From Novosphingobium fuchskuhlense (lineage in GTDB: Bacteria > Pseudomonadota > Alphaproteobacteria > Sphingomonadales > Sphingomonadaceae): a stretch of DNA of 64,000 nucleotides. This document shows positions 44,478 through 53,550 of this stretch, one piece after another. The first letter of the stretch is position 1. Every line of letters starts with the position of its first letter. A model generated the notes under the pieces. That model saw only the letters and a list, made by a program, of their open reading frames with translations, was not told the origin of the DNA and did not search any database. Location of the stretch: contig NZ_KQ954247.1 of assembly GCF_001519075.1 (NCBI RefSeq), positions 1 through 64,000 of the forward strand, given 5' to 3'. The translations under genes were made by a program, and so were the position numbers.

Positions 44478-45502
44478 ACCCGAAAAGCAGCCTTTTTGTA
44501 TGGCTTTGCAGCGCATTGTTGCTCGGCAGTGTGAGCATGATGGCGAGCACGCCTGCCCAAGCTTCGGCGGGACCTGGCCGCTGCACGGGGCATTTCGTGA
44601 ACCCGATCACCGATATCTGCTGGTCGTGCCTGTTTCCGATCTCGATCGGAGGTCTGAAGATCTGGCCGTCGAGCCGACCGGACACGAGCAACCCTGCTCT
44701 GCCGGTTTGCCTTTGCGGCCTCAGGCCCGGTATTGCCATGGGCTTCTGGGAACCGGTGCGGCTCGCTGATGTCAGCATGAAGCCGTGGTGCTTCGTCAAT
44801 CTTGGCGGGATGAAGCTCGATCCCGGCTTCGACATCGGCTTCAAATCGATGGCCGGCCCCTCGGCGGTGGGCGGCGCAACCCAGTACAACTCGCAGTGGC
44901 ACGTCCACTGGTACGCCTATCCGCTGATCTACTGGATGGAGATTATTGCGGATTTCCTGTGCCTTGAGTCAGGTTCGATCGACATCCTCTACATAACCGA
45001 GATCGATCCGTTGTGGCAGGACAGCGAACTCACCGCAATCATCAATCCCGAAGCCGTGCTCTTTGCCAATCCGCTGGCGCTGGCGGCCTGCGCTGCCGAT
45101 TGCGTGGCGGCCACTGTCAAATTGCCCACTGACCAGCTGTTCTGGTGCGCGGGCTGTCAGGGGACGATGTATCCGCTGAACGGCAATGTCTCGGCCACGA
45201 TCGGCCACGTTCAGGCCTCGCGCCTCGCACTCGCTCGCTTTGCCTATAAGCTCCACCGCGACCTGATCGCCTGGGGCACGATGGGCGGCAAAGGCCTTTG
45301 CGGCAAATACCTGATGCCGGTCATGCGCAAGCAGCAATACCGTTTTCAGGCCACGAACCCCAATCCGCAGACCAAGGGCCGCTACGCCTGCGCACCCATT
45401 GGCGCGTCCACCACATTCATGTCGGCAGGTCAGGTCTATCCCGCCATCGGCGAAGACATGGGCTACTTGGTCTGGCGCAAACGAAACTGTTGCGCGTTAT
45501 GA
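44474..45502 (+). CDS. traU: Conjugal transfer protein TraU
   Basis: This 342-residue protein has a signal peptide ending AQA and the Cys-rich TraU body (GHFVNPITDICWSCLFPISI; SNPALPVCLCGLRPGIAMGF; TDQLFWCAGCQGTMYPLNGN). TraU is periplasmic and important for DNA transfer. Its Cys content makes it a likely client of the DsbC-like and TraF proteins. It overlaps traW and trbC. Confidence 0.94.
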   Translation: MNPKSSLFVWLCSALLLGSVSMMASTPAQASAGPGRCTGHFVNPITDICWSCLFPISIGGLKIWPSSRPDTSNPALPVCLCGLRPGIAMGFWEPVRLADVSMKPWCFVNLGGMKLDPGFDIGFKSMAGPSAVGGATQYNSQWHVHWYAYPLIYWMEIIADFLCLESGSIDILYITEIDPLWQDSELTAIINPEAVLFANPLALAACAADCVAATVKLPTDQLFWCAGCQGTMYPLNGNVSATIGHVQASRLALARFAYKLHRDLIAWGTMGGKGLCGKYLMPVMRKQQYRFQATNPNPQTKGRYACAPIGASTTFMSAGQVYPAIGEDMGYLVWRKRNCCAL

Positions 45503-46266
45503 GAACCCTTCCCCATCTTGCTGTAATTGCTTGTCTCGCGAGCGCTGCGGCCTTCGCTGGAGCAGCGGCCCAAACCGCTGGCTCCGAACTCGATCTCGAA
45601 GCCATCCGTGCGCGCGCTGCCAGTCAGTCTGCAGAGGCGGATGCTCTTGCTGCAAGCGCGCGGGCGCGCGCAGAAAAGCTGACAGACGAGGCCAAGGCGA
45701 GCGCTGCGAGCGCGGAGGCACATGGGAAGCGCTTCGTGGTTGAGGCGGCAAAGCCCAAGCGGCCGCCCGGCCCCGAAGGCACCTTCGATTTCGATAAGGT
45801 GCTTGTCGATGCCGGCACGATGGCGAGCGAAAACATGGGTCAGGCGCCCAGGTTCATCGCTTTTGCCAGCACCTCGATGCCCCCTGCTGCACTGCGGGCT
45901 ATGATCGACGATGTGGCCCGCGCCGGCGGTGTGGTCGTGTTTCGCGGGTTGCCGCAAAACAGCGCCAAGGCTCTGAGCGCTGCACTTGCGAAGGTCGCGA
46001 AGCCGGGCGAGCAGCTTGACGGCGTGGGGATCGATCCGCGCCTGTTCCGCGCCTTCGGGATCCAAGAAGTGCCGGCTTATGTCGTCACCAGCAGCGACTT
46101 TGACTTGTGCGACGGCTTCGACTGCGCGGGTCCGCTCCCGCCGCACGACCGCATGATCGGCAACGTGACCGCGGGTCACGCGCTCGAAACCTTTGCGCGC
46201 GGCGGCGGCCCCGGAGCGCTCCTCGCTGCCCAGCACCTCGCCCGCCTCGAAAGGGCGCCTCAGTGA
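45499..46266 (+). CDS. trbC: Conjugal transfer protein TrbC
   Basis: ATG 45499 overlaps the traU stop. The 255-residue product has a signal peptide (ending AAA), a long Ala/Glu-rich helical stretch (residues ~30-90, with SQSAEADALAASARARAEKL) and a C-terminal thioredoxin-like TrbC domain (FIAFASTSMPPAALRAMIDD; GIDPRLFRAFGIQEVPAYVV). It works with TraW in pilus assembly. The CDS frame that starts at 45298 inside traU is rejected. Confidence 0.88.
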   Translation: MRTLPHLAVIACLASAAAFAGAAAQTAGSELDLEAIRARAASQSAEADALAASARARAEKLTDEAKASAASAEAHGKRFVVEAAKPKRPPGPEGTFDFDKVLVDAGTMASENMGQAPRFIAFASTSMPPAALRAMIDDVARAGGVVVFRGLPQNSAKALSAALAKVAKPGEQLDGVGIDPRLFRAFGIQEVPAYVVTSSDFDLCDGFDCAGPLPPHDRMIGNVTAGHALETFARGGGPGALLAAQHLARLERAPQ

Positions 46267-46280
46267 AAAAGGGTTGGCCA

Positions 46281-47975
46281 ATGAAACGGCTTGTTCTCGT
46301 CCTCGTCTGCCTTACGTTTGCCGGAGCGCTGCACGCCCAGACGACGACCGATGCTGCAAAGGCCGACGGCAAGGCCTTCGGCCGCGACAAGGCCGCAGCG
46401 GCTCAGGGCGCAGCAACCACAAACCCCGATGCCAGCCGAATTCCGGGCTTCGGCGGCGTCCCGGTTGAGGCGAGCTTTTTTGCTGATCCTGACCGGATGA
46501 GCCGGGAGGCCGCCAGCCAGACTTCAACGAGCACCGGCTATCGCACCATGCGGGACTCCATGGACCGGCGCGCACGTTTTGCGCCGAAGGATCTCGATGC
46601 CACGATCGCGCGCAGCAAAGTCATTGGTGACAATCCTCTTTCCTATACCAGCGGCATGGGCATAGGCGGCACGCAAGGGCGCTGCGTGCCGCTGCCGCCG
46701 GGGTCCGGCACTGCTGGTCGCTACATGGCCACCTGCAACACCGGCTACACCGCGACGCAAGAGACCCGGACTTGCCCCGTCACCCTGACCGCGAAGCCCG
46801 AGCAACGGCAAGTCTATGGCTACTTCTGTGTCCGGGCACCGGGCGCCGATCCCACGAGCGTCTATAACTGCAACCGTTACCCAGCGCCCCAGTGCAAAGT
46901 CACGTCTTCCGTGGCGATTGGCTGCCTCCCTTTTGGCGGCTGCTTTCCAGATATCTACATTGACCAGGTCAGTTGCTCGCCGGCCATCGATGGAGCGACC
47001 CCGACCAGTGTGACCGGCGAGAATGTCGTCACAACGACCCGCGATAAAAGCAAGTGCACCGGGCTTGCGGCCGACAGCACCTGCCAGCAGGACAACGAGA
47101 CCTGCACCGACAGCGATCCGGTTACCCGCATCGTCGACGGGGTTGCCGTTACGCAGCCGTGCTGGGCGTGGTCGCGCAGCTACACCTGCACGAAGTTTGC
47201 GGAAGCGCAGGACTGCCAGACGCTTGAGACCACGCCCGGCTGTAAACTGGTGCGCAAGGATTGCCTGACCGACGAACCCTGCCGAACCTGGGAGTGGGTC
47301 TATGATTGCCCGGTTCCGGACAGGCAGGCGAGCACCAATCAATTCATCTGTGACGGCGATGTCTACTGCATCGACGGGTCGTGCGAGACGATTAACCGCG
47401 CAGCCAATGACGAGTTCAAGGATGCCGTCGTCGCGCTGAACTCCATGGACCAGGCGCGGCGCGAGTTTGATCCCGGTACGCTGAGCTTGTTCAAGGGCGA
47501 GCGTGCAAGCTGCGCCTCCAAGGTCTTCGGCATCCTTAATTGCTGCAAGGGCAAGGGTTTTCCGCTCATCCCGGGGATCCAGCTGCTCGTTGCGCTGGGC
47601 TGCGGGCGCGAGGAAATGCTGCTCCATCAGCGCGATGCGCAGGGTCTGTGCAGCTATGTCGGCACCTATTGCGCCTCAAGCTTCCTCGGGGTCTGCTTCA
47701 CCAAGCGGAAGGTCTACTGCTGCTTTGAATCCAAGCTTTCCCGCATCCTGCAGGAGCAGGGCCGCCAGCAGCTGAGCAAGCCCTGGGGCAAGCCCAAGAC
47801 CGAACAGTGCCTCGGCTTCACGGTCGACGAATTCGCGCAGCTCGACCTCTCGAAAATGGATTTCAGCGAGGTCTACGCCGAGTTCACCGATGCCGCCCGT
47901 CTGCCTGACGAACTGCAGGCAACCCAGGAAATCCAGCAAAAGATCGAGGACTATTATGCAAGTGCGCGCCAGTAA
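46281..47975 (+). CDS. traN: Mating-pair stabilisation protein TraN
   Basis: From ATG 46281 (AAGGG upstream; a GTG at 46263 overlapping trbC is an alternative) the protein has 564 residues. It has a signal peptide ending LHA and is extremely Cys-rich, with about 32 cysteines in the mature part (ETCTDSDPV; CKLVRKDCLTDEPCRTWEW; LNCCKGKGFPLIPG; VYCCFESKLSRILQEQGR). TraN is an outer-membrane adhesin that stabilises mating pairs. The central receptor-binding part is short compared with F TraN. Confidence 0.92.
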   Translation: MKRLVLVLVCLTFAGALHAQTTTDAAKADGKAFGRDKAAAAQGAATTNPDASRIPGFGGVPVEASFFADPDRMSREAASQTSTSTGYRTMRDSMDRRARFAPKDLDATIARSKVIGDNPLSYTSGMGIGGTQGRCVPLPPGSGTAGRYMATCNTGYTATQETRTCPVTLTAKPEQRQVYGYFCVRAPGADPTSVYNCNRYPAPQCKVTSSVAIGCLPFGGCFPDIYIDQVSCSPAIDGATPTSVTGENVVTTTRDKSKCTGLAADSTCQQDNETCTDSDPVTRIVDGVAVTQPCWAWSRSYTCTKFAEAQDCQTLETTPGCKLVRKDCLTDEPCRTWEWVYDCPVPDRQASTNQFICDGDVYCIDGSCETINRAANDEFKDAVVALNSMDQARREFDPGTLSLFKGERASCASKVFGILNCCKGKGFPLIPGIQLLVALGCGREEMLLHQRDAQGLCSYVGTYCASSFLGVCFTKRKVYCCFESKLSRILQEQGRQQLSKPWGKPKTEQCLGFTVDEFAQLDLSKMDFSEVYAEFTDAARLPDELQATQEIQQKIEDYYASARQ

Positions 47976-48792
47976 GACCGGCCAGCGGCTCTTGGCCGCC
48001 TGCCTCGCCCTCACCGCCACCAGTGGTTTCAGCACTGCTCCAGCGGGAGCCGAAGAGCCGCCGCTTGTCACGACCGATGACAGACAGGACAGCTTCTATT
48101 GCGCCGAGCGCCGGCTCGGATACTGGTTCTACTGCGCCAAACCCAAGCCGCCCGAGCCCGCCAGCAAACCATCGGCCCCTGCCGTCAGCGCGACGAGCCA
48201 GCTTGATGCGGTCACGGCCGAGCTTCGTGAGCTCAAGGCCAAGGCAATCATGGAGCCCACACCCGCCAACGTCACGGCCTACATCCGTTTCCAGCGCGAG
48301 CAACTCGACCGGGCCTCGCTCTTCAGCGATGTCTGGCAGCGCGCGATCTGGCAGGATCCTGATCTCGACTACACCCTGCAGCGGCCGGTTTCGACGCTCG
48401 GCAAGCGCCAGTGGCAGGACGCACGCGGCGCGGAGCGCAATACCGTGATGGCGCACCTCTCCGAGCGCTACGGCCTGTTCTACTTCTTTGCCCAGACCTG
48501 CGGCGCCTGCGAGGTCATGTCGCCGATCGTGCAAAGCGTCGCTTCGACCTGGCACATCACCGTGCGCGCGGTCTCGACCGATGGTGGGCCATCGCGGCAG
48601 TTCCCGAGCTACACCGTCGAGACCAATCAGCGCGTCCGCATGGGGCTTGAGCCCAAGGTCACACCCGCAGTTGTGCTGTGGGATGCCGCAAAAGGCCAGG
48701 CGATCCCGATCGGCTACGGCGTGATGTCCGCCGACGAGCTTCAGGACCGCATCTACCTCCTCACATCGAAGGAAGCCGGACGTGACTACTAG
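47956..48792 (+). CDS. traF: Thioredoxin-like conjugal transfer protein TraF
   Basis: ATG 47956 lies inside the end of traN. The 278-residue product has a signal peptide ending AGA, a TraF N-terminal part (YCAERRLGYWFYCAKPKPP) and a thioredoxin fold with CGAC at residues 182-185 (LFYFFAQTCGACEVMSPIV) and a cis-Pro (VTPAVVLWD). The active-site pair suggests real redox activity. It is needed for pilus assembly and may act on TraN and TraU. Confidence 0.9.
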   Translation: MQVRASKTGQRLLAACLALTATSGFSTAPAGAEEPPLVTTDDRQDSFYCAERRLGYWFYCAKPKPPEPASKPSAPAVSATSQLDAVTAELRELKAKAIMEPTPANVTAYIRFQREQLDRASLFSDVWQRAIWQDPDLDYTLQRPVSTLGKRQWQDARGAERNTVMAHLSERYGLFYFFAQTCGACEVMSPIVQSVASTWHITVRAVSTDGGPSRQFPSYTVETNQRVRMGLEPKVTPAVVLWDAAKGQAIPIGYGVMSADELQDRIYLLTSKEAGRDY

Positions 48793-50230
48793 CATGAAAC
48801 GCTCAAAGACCGCGCTGCTCGCTGCGATCCTCGCGGCAGCCCTCCCCCTCGCCAGCGTCTCCGCGAATGTCGGCAGCTCGATGGATTCGTTTCTGCGCGA
48901 TGTCGGCGGGGCCGCGAATGTGAACGGCCCGACGGCGTTTCAGGGCCAGTCGGCGGGCTATTATAGCCTCGGCAACATCTGGACCCGCTTCCCGCAAAAG
49001 ACGACCAACATCGCAAACTTGCAGCTGCCGCGCGCCCGCGCAGGCTGCGGGGGCATCGATATTTTTGCCGGCTCGTTCAGTTTTATCAACGCGAGCGAGA
49101 TCGTCGCGATGCTGAAGGCGGTCGCCAACAACGCGGTCGGTTTTGCCTTCAGCCTCGCGATCGACACGGTCTGCCCGGAATGCTCGAAGATCATGCAGGA
49201 GTTCAGCCAAAAGGCTCAGCTCATGAACAATCTCAACATCAGCAGCTGCGAGCTTGCCCAGGGTCTGGTCGGCGGCGTTTGGCCAAAGGGCGACCTTGCC
49301 GACAAGGCGATCTGCGAGGCGATCGGCAATTCGGAAGGCATATTCACCGACTATGCCGCGGCCAAGCATGGCTGCGGCACCAGGGGACAGCGGACCAGCA
49401 CCACGGCCCAGGGCGGGGGCAAATATGATGATGTGAACACAGGCGTGGCGAGAAACTATACCTGGACCATCCTCAAGAAGTCGGCGTTCTTCTCGCCGAA
49501 TGGTACGTTCGACCAGGAGCTCGCCGAATACGCCATGACGCTCCTCGGCACGATCATTTACGTGCCGCCCAAGGATGATGCGCCGGGCAAGTTCGTGCCG
49601 ATCGTGGGGGAAGCCTCCTCGACACTGGTGACATCGCTGCTTGATGGAACGTCGGGCAGCAATGTCTTGATCTTCCATTGCGACGAGCCCGCCAAATGTC
49701 TCGAGCCTGGATTCAAGTCGCTGAGCCTTCCCGCCTCAAAAGCCCTCCGCCCCCGTGTGTCCGCGCTGATCGCAGGCATGGTGCAGGCGATCCACGACGA
49801 CACAGCGATCACCTCGGCCCAGAAGGAACTCCTGCAGGTCTCGTCAGTGCCGCTCTACAAGATCCTGACCGTACAGGCCGCCTATGGCCGCGGCATGCCG
49901 ACGGATGATCGCGAGACACTGGCCGAGATCGCGAGCGTCGACATGTTGTTTGCGGTCCTTGACCGAATTGTCGGGGAAGCCGGCCGTTCGATGTCGAGCT
50001 TCATTGGAGCGGACGAGGCCAAGATCGCCATGTGGCAGGGACAGGTGGGCGTCGTGCGCCAGGCGCTGGCTGACCGTCAGGCCAATACGCACCTCAAGGT
50101 GGGCGCGATCATGCAGATCATCGAGAAGACGGCATTCATCGAGAATGAGCTCGCGGCTTCGATGTCGCCCGGCATGGCAGCTTCGCTCGACTGGTCGCGC
50201 GGCGTTCAGAACCGAGCCCTCACCCACTGA
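48782..50230 (+). CDS. traH: Conjugal transfer protein TraH
   Basis: GTG 48782 is preceded by AAGGAAG and overlaps the traF stop; ATG 48794 is an alternative. The 482-residue product has a signal peptide ending VSA and the TraH pattern (SMDSFLRDVGGAANVNGPTA; RARAGCGGIDIFAGSFSFIN; TWTILKKSAFFSPNGTFDQE). TraH is a periplasmic protein required for pilus extension, working with TraF and TraG. Confidence 0.92.
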   Translation: MTTSMKRSKTALLAAILAAALPLASVSANVGSSMDSFLRDVGGAANVNGPTAFQGQSAGYYSLGNIWTRFPQKTTNIANLQLPRARAGCGGIDIFAGSFSFINASEIVAMLKAVANNAVGFAFSLAIDTVCPECSKIMQEFSQKAQLMNNLNISSCELAQGLVGGVWPKGDLADKAICEAIGNSEGIFTDYAAAKHGCGTRGQRTSTTAQGGGKYDDVNTGVARNYTWTILKKSAFFSPNGTFDQELAEYAMTLLGTIIYVPPKDDAPGKFVPIVGEASSTLVTSLLDGTSGSNVLIFHCDEPAKCLEPGFKSLSLPASKALRPRVSALIAGMVQAIHDDTAITSAQKELLQVSSVPLYKILTVQAAYGRGMPTDDRETLAEIASVDMLFAVLDRIVGEAGRSMSSFIGADEAKIAMWQGQVGVVRQALADRQANTHLKVGAIMQIIEKTAFIENELAASMSPGMAASLDWSRGVQNRALTH

Positions 50231-50257
50231 TCGCCAAACCCAAGCGGAACATGAGCC

Positions 50258-52960
50258 ATGGTTGAAATTTTCACGGTCGGCGGCGGCGATTATCTGGTGA
50301 ACGTGTTTCAGGCGGTCGCAGCCTGGACCGGCAGCGGCGGCTACAAGAGCCTGCTTCAGGTAGTCATGGTCATGGGCCTTGGTCTGTCAGCCCTTACGCT
50401 TGCGTTCAATCAGGACTGGCGCGCCTGGATCAACTGGTTCCTCGGCGCGACCCTGATCTACTCCTGCCTGATGGTGCCGCGCCTCGACGTCCACGTGACC
50501 GACCGGCTCAACCCGAGCCTTGCGCCGGCCAATGTCAGCAACGTGCCGCTCGGCCTTGCACTGATGGCAAGCTTCACCAGCCAGGTCGGCGACTATCTTA
50601 CGGGCTCGGCCGAAGTCGTGTTTGGCCTGCCCGGCAATCTCAACTATTCCCGCAATGGCATGATCTATGGCGCCCGGCTTTACGACGCTACGCGCTCGTT
50701 GCGCATCTCCGACCCGGAGTTTGCCTCCAACCTCGATGAGCATTTCCGGCAGTGTGTCTTCTACGATGTGCTGCTCGGGCGCTATTCGATGAAGGAACTC
50801 GCAGAAACAAACGACATCTGGGTTACCATAGCCCCGGGAAGCCAGGCCCGCGCCCAGCGCTTTCTCACCCGCGATGCGGCGTCCGGCCAAGTAACCTCAA
50901 GCATCGTCACTTGCCGCGAGGCCTATAATGCTCTGAATGCCCGGTGGGCGGGCCTCATCGACGATATGGGAACCGTCTTTGGCCGCCAGCTCTATCCCAA
51001 CCAGACAGCGGCGCTCGCCAAGGCGAAGCTATTTGCCGATCTACCTGTGGCCTATCAGTATCTCAGCGGCGTCTCGGCCAATGCGACCGCAATCTTCAAG
51101 CAGACCCTCACCATCAACGCGATGAGCCAGGCGATGCATTCGATGGCCGGCGGCAGCGGGGCCGGCAATGTCGATGTCTATGCCCAGACCAGGGCCGACA
51201 TCCAGACCGAGCGGACCTATGGCTCGATCGCCAGCAACGCGATGAAGTGGGTGCCGCTCCTGAACATCGTGCTCACTGTCCTGTTCTACGCGCTGTTTCC
51301 GGTGCTCTTCCCGCTATTCCTGATGCCGAAGACAGGCCCAGTCGCGTTGAAGGGTTACATCACAGGATTTTTCTATCTCGCGGCATGGGGACCGCTCTTT
51401 GTGATCCTGCACATGATGCTGATGTACAAGGGAGCGGCCGACATGACGGCGGTTGCTGGCGCCAAGGGCCTGAGCCTGGCGAGCTTCACCGGGATGGCCG
51501 ACGTCAACAGCGATATCGGCATTCTGGCAGGCTATCTGATTGCCTCGGTGCCGTTCCTTGCGGGCGGCGTCGCCAAGGGTGCGATGGCCATTTCAAACAA
51601 CGCGACAAGCTACCTCAATCCCAGTCAGAACGCGGCGGAGGAAGCGGCCCGCGAGGCCAGCACTGGCAATGTCGCACTCGGGAACACGAGCTTTGAGAAT
51701 TCGACGGTTCTCACCCGCCAGTTCGCGCAAGGCACCATCGCTCCCAGCTTCACCTACGGTGCAGGTCAGACGCGCACCTTCAGCGACACCGGGTCAATGA
51801 CCACAAGCTTTCCCGAAGCCAGCTACGACCAGCTTCCGAACTCCAGTTATCCGTTCACGCCGAGCCTCGGACAGGAATTCACCTCGCGGCTCTCGACGAT
51901 GGCGTCGCAAGCGCGCTCAAACAGCGAGTCTTATGCAACCGTCGCCACGGAATCGACCGCGAGCGCAGTTTCCAAATTCCGTGAACTCAGAAATCAGTTC
52001 AGCCGCAGCTCGGCCTTCGAAAGCGCAACTGGCACGTCCAACTCCGACAGCATCCAGACCGCCTTCAGCGAGGTCGATCAGGCGTCCACGAGCCTGCAAC
52101 GGCAGTTTGGTTTATCACGCCGCGCGGCTGACGACATTTCCACTGCCTGGTTTTTAGGCGGTGAAGCAGGCGCGAACGCGGGAGTAACGAATGGCGTTCT
52201 CTCCGCAAACATTGGAGCCAAAGGCGGCGGCACTAGAACTTGGACGGACAGTGACATCGGTATCGCCTCCGAAGACAGGTCCCGAATTTTCGGAAGCCTT
52301 GCCCAGATGTCCGACAGCCGCAATTGGTCGAGCACCCGAGACGGGTTCGTTCGATCAGTCAGCACGTCTTCCAGTTCATCGGTAGCGACCACCGCGGGCG
52401 GCATGAACGCCTCGCTTACTGAGGCCCAGAGCTACAGCCGGGAGGCCCGGCGCGCCGAAGAACTTGCCAATCGCCTTGAAAGTCAGGCTTCGTTCTTCGA
52501 GGGCAATAGCGCAGCAGGAAGCCTCAACCTGTCCCAGGCATACAGAGAATGGGGATTGGTTGAAATCGAGCGAAACCGGGATTTCTATGGGAACGTGCGC
52601 TTCGATGACGTTGCGTTCCAGCTCAGCTCTGGAGGGCAGGCCCTTCAAGCCAAGTTTGTTGAGAGTTATGCAGCTCAGGTTCGCGACGGAATCGAAGATC
52701 GCCTCGTCCTGGCTCCCGGACAACCTATATCCCGTCCGAATATCTCTGGCGCCGGATCAGTACGAGGGCGCGCGCAGACAGACGGAGGCGGTTCTGGCAC
52801 GGTGCCTAAGGTAGACGTTGGCACTATCCATGATGAGGTTCAGCGGGCTCAGGCTGCCGGTCGCCAAAAGATTGGCGGATCCAAGGGGAGTTTGGAGGCG
52901 GTTACCAGCGGGGCGCAGGGGGCAAGCGCTGAATCGGCTGACGATGTGAAGGAATGGTGA
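50258..52960 (+). CDS. traG: Conjugal transfer protein TraG
   Basis: The 900-residue protein begins with the TraG N-terminal domain (FTVGGGDYLVNVFQAVAAWT, then GSGGYKSLLQVVMVMGLG) and several membrane helices to about residue 440. The last 450 residues are a long soluble, Ser/Gln-rich domain expected in the periplasm (mating-pair stabilisation and entry exclusion). Base composition of the last ~900 bases looks less GC-biased than the front half. It is the last gene of the operon here; traD and traI do not follow. Confidence 0.9.
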   Translation: MVEIFTVGGGDYLVNVFQAVAAWTGSGGYKSLLQVVMVMGLGLSALTLAFNQDWRAWINWFLGATLIYSCLMVPRLDVHVTDRLNPSLAPANVSNVPLGLALMASFTSQVGDYLTGSAEVVFGLPGNLNYSRNGMIYGARLYDATRSLRISDPEFASNLDEHFRQCVFYDVLLGRYSMKELAETNDIWVTIAPGSQARAQRFLTRDAASGQVTSSIVTCREAYNALNARWAGLIDDMGTVFGRQLYPNQTAALAKAKLFADLPVAYQYLSGVSANATAIFKQTLTINAMSQAMHSMAGGSGAGNVDVYAQTRADIQTERTYGSIASNAMKWVPLLNIVLTVLFYALFPVLFPLFLMPKTGPVALKGYITGFFYLAAWGPLFVILHMMLMYKGAADMTAVAGAKGLSLASFTGMADVNSDIGILAGYLIASVPFLAGGVAKGAMAISNNATSYLNPSQNAAEEAAREASTGNVALGNTSFENSTVLTRQFAQGTIAPSFTYGAGQTRTFSDTGSMTTSFPEASYDQLPNSSYPFTPSLGQEFTSRLSTMASQARSNSESYATVATESTASAVSKFRELRNQFSRSSAFESATGTSNSDSIQTAFSEVDQASTSLQRQFGLSRRAADDISTAWFLGGEAGANAGVTNGVLSANIGAKGGGTRTWTDSDIGIASEDRSRIFGSLAQMSDSRNWSSTRDGFVRSVSTSSSSSVATTAGGMNASLTEAQSYSREARRAEELANRLESQASFFEGNSAAGSLNLSQAYREWGLVEIERNRDFYGNVRFDDVAFQLSSGGQALQAKFVESYAAQVRDGIEDRLVLAPGQPISRPNISGAGSVRGRAQTDGGGSGTVPKVDVGTIHDEVQRAQAAGRQKIGGSKGSLEAVTSGAQGASAESADDVKEW

Positions 52961-52974
52961 TCAGCGAGTAAAAA

Positions 52975-53193
52975 TCACCACAGACCGAAAGACGCACCCG
53001 CCAAGAACGCAAAGACTCCACTGATTGCGACGACGCCGACAATCGTGAGCTTGCGCCCCCAAGGATCGGCCCAGGATTTTTTAATCCGGTATTCCGTCAG
53101 GCGGTTATCGCGGATTGCCTGATCGATTTCAGACAGCCCTTTCCAGTCGCTGCCTCCAGCCGCCGCTACGCTTTCAAGGTCGGAATTCGTCAT
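52975..53193 (-). CDS. Unknown small membrane protein
   Basis: ATG 53193 gives 72 residues with a soluble N-terminal half (LSEIDQAIRDNRLTEYRIKK) and one C-terminal membrane helix (LTIVGVVAISGVFAFLAGAS). It is convergent with traG, 14 bases away. The family is not recognised. The frame is open upstream to 53235, but that start is less convincing. Confidence 0.5.
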   Translation of the reverse strand: MTNSDLESVAAAGGSDWKGLSEIDQAIRDNRLTEYRIKKSWADPWGRKLTIVGVVAISGVFAFLAGASFGLW

Positions 53194-53550
53194 GCTGGCG
53201 ATCGTCCATTTTCTCCGGAGAACATAACAAAACATGGCGCATCGAACCGCAGAATTTTAGGAGCGCATCGGCCAGCGCGTAGCAGGGGGGCCAACACCTG
53301 TCCGCCTGAGGCCATAGCAATGTCGGCAGCATGCTCGGCGCTGAGCCCCTCCCTCAATACTAGCCACGCGCTCAAGGTATCAACGTAGACGCCCCGCCCT
53401 TTGGGCGGCTATTTGCAAGTTTTGTGAGAAAAAGGATCGAATTCGGCTACTCTTCCTCGGTTAGGTTGGCTAAACAGTTATTGTACTGGCGCATGGTTGT
53501 GATAGGAAATTTTTGTGGCTCACAAAATCGGAGGCAATTGAGCGATCGTC
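53194..53550. other. Intergenic region upstream of the conjugation/helicase operon
   Basis: It holds a short hairpin CCGCCC-TTT-GGGCGG (53394-53408) and the control palindrome at 53511-53527. A minus-strand frame (53190-53375) is open but matches nothing I know. The promoter of the downstream operon is expected between about 53420 and 53530; TTGTAC near 53481 is a weak -35 candidate. Confidence 0.45.
53511..53527. promoter_or_regulatory. Palindrome, candidate operator of the defence operon
   Basis: TTTTGTG-GCT-CACAAAA is a perfect 7-base inverted repeat, 24 bases before the first start codon. An extra half-site TTTTGTG occurs at 53420-53426. The spacing suits a dimeric repressor or activator. 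Confidence 0.5.

Noticed and set aside
53190..53375. A 61-codon minus-strand frame as a gene
   Set aside because: No family match, no good ribosome site, and it overlaps the end of a better small gene; could be a remnant.
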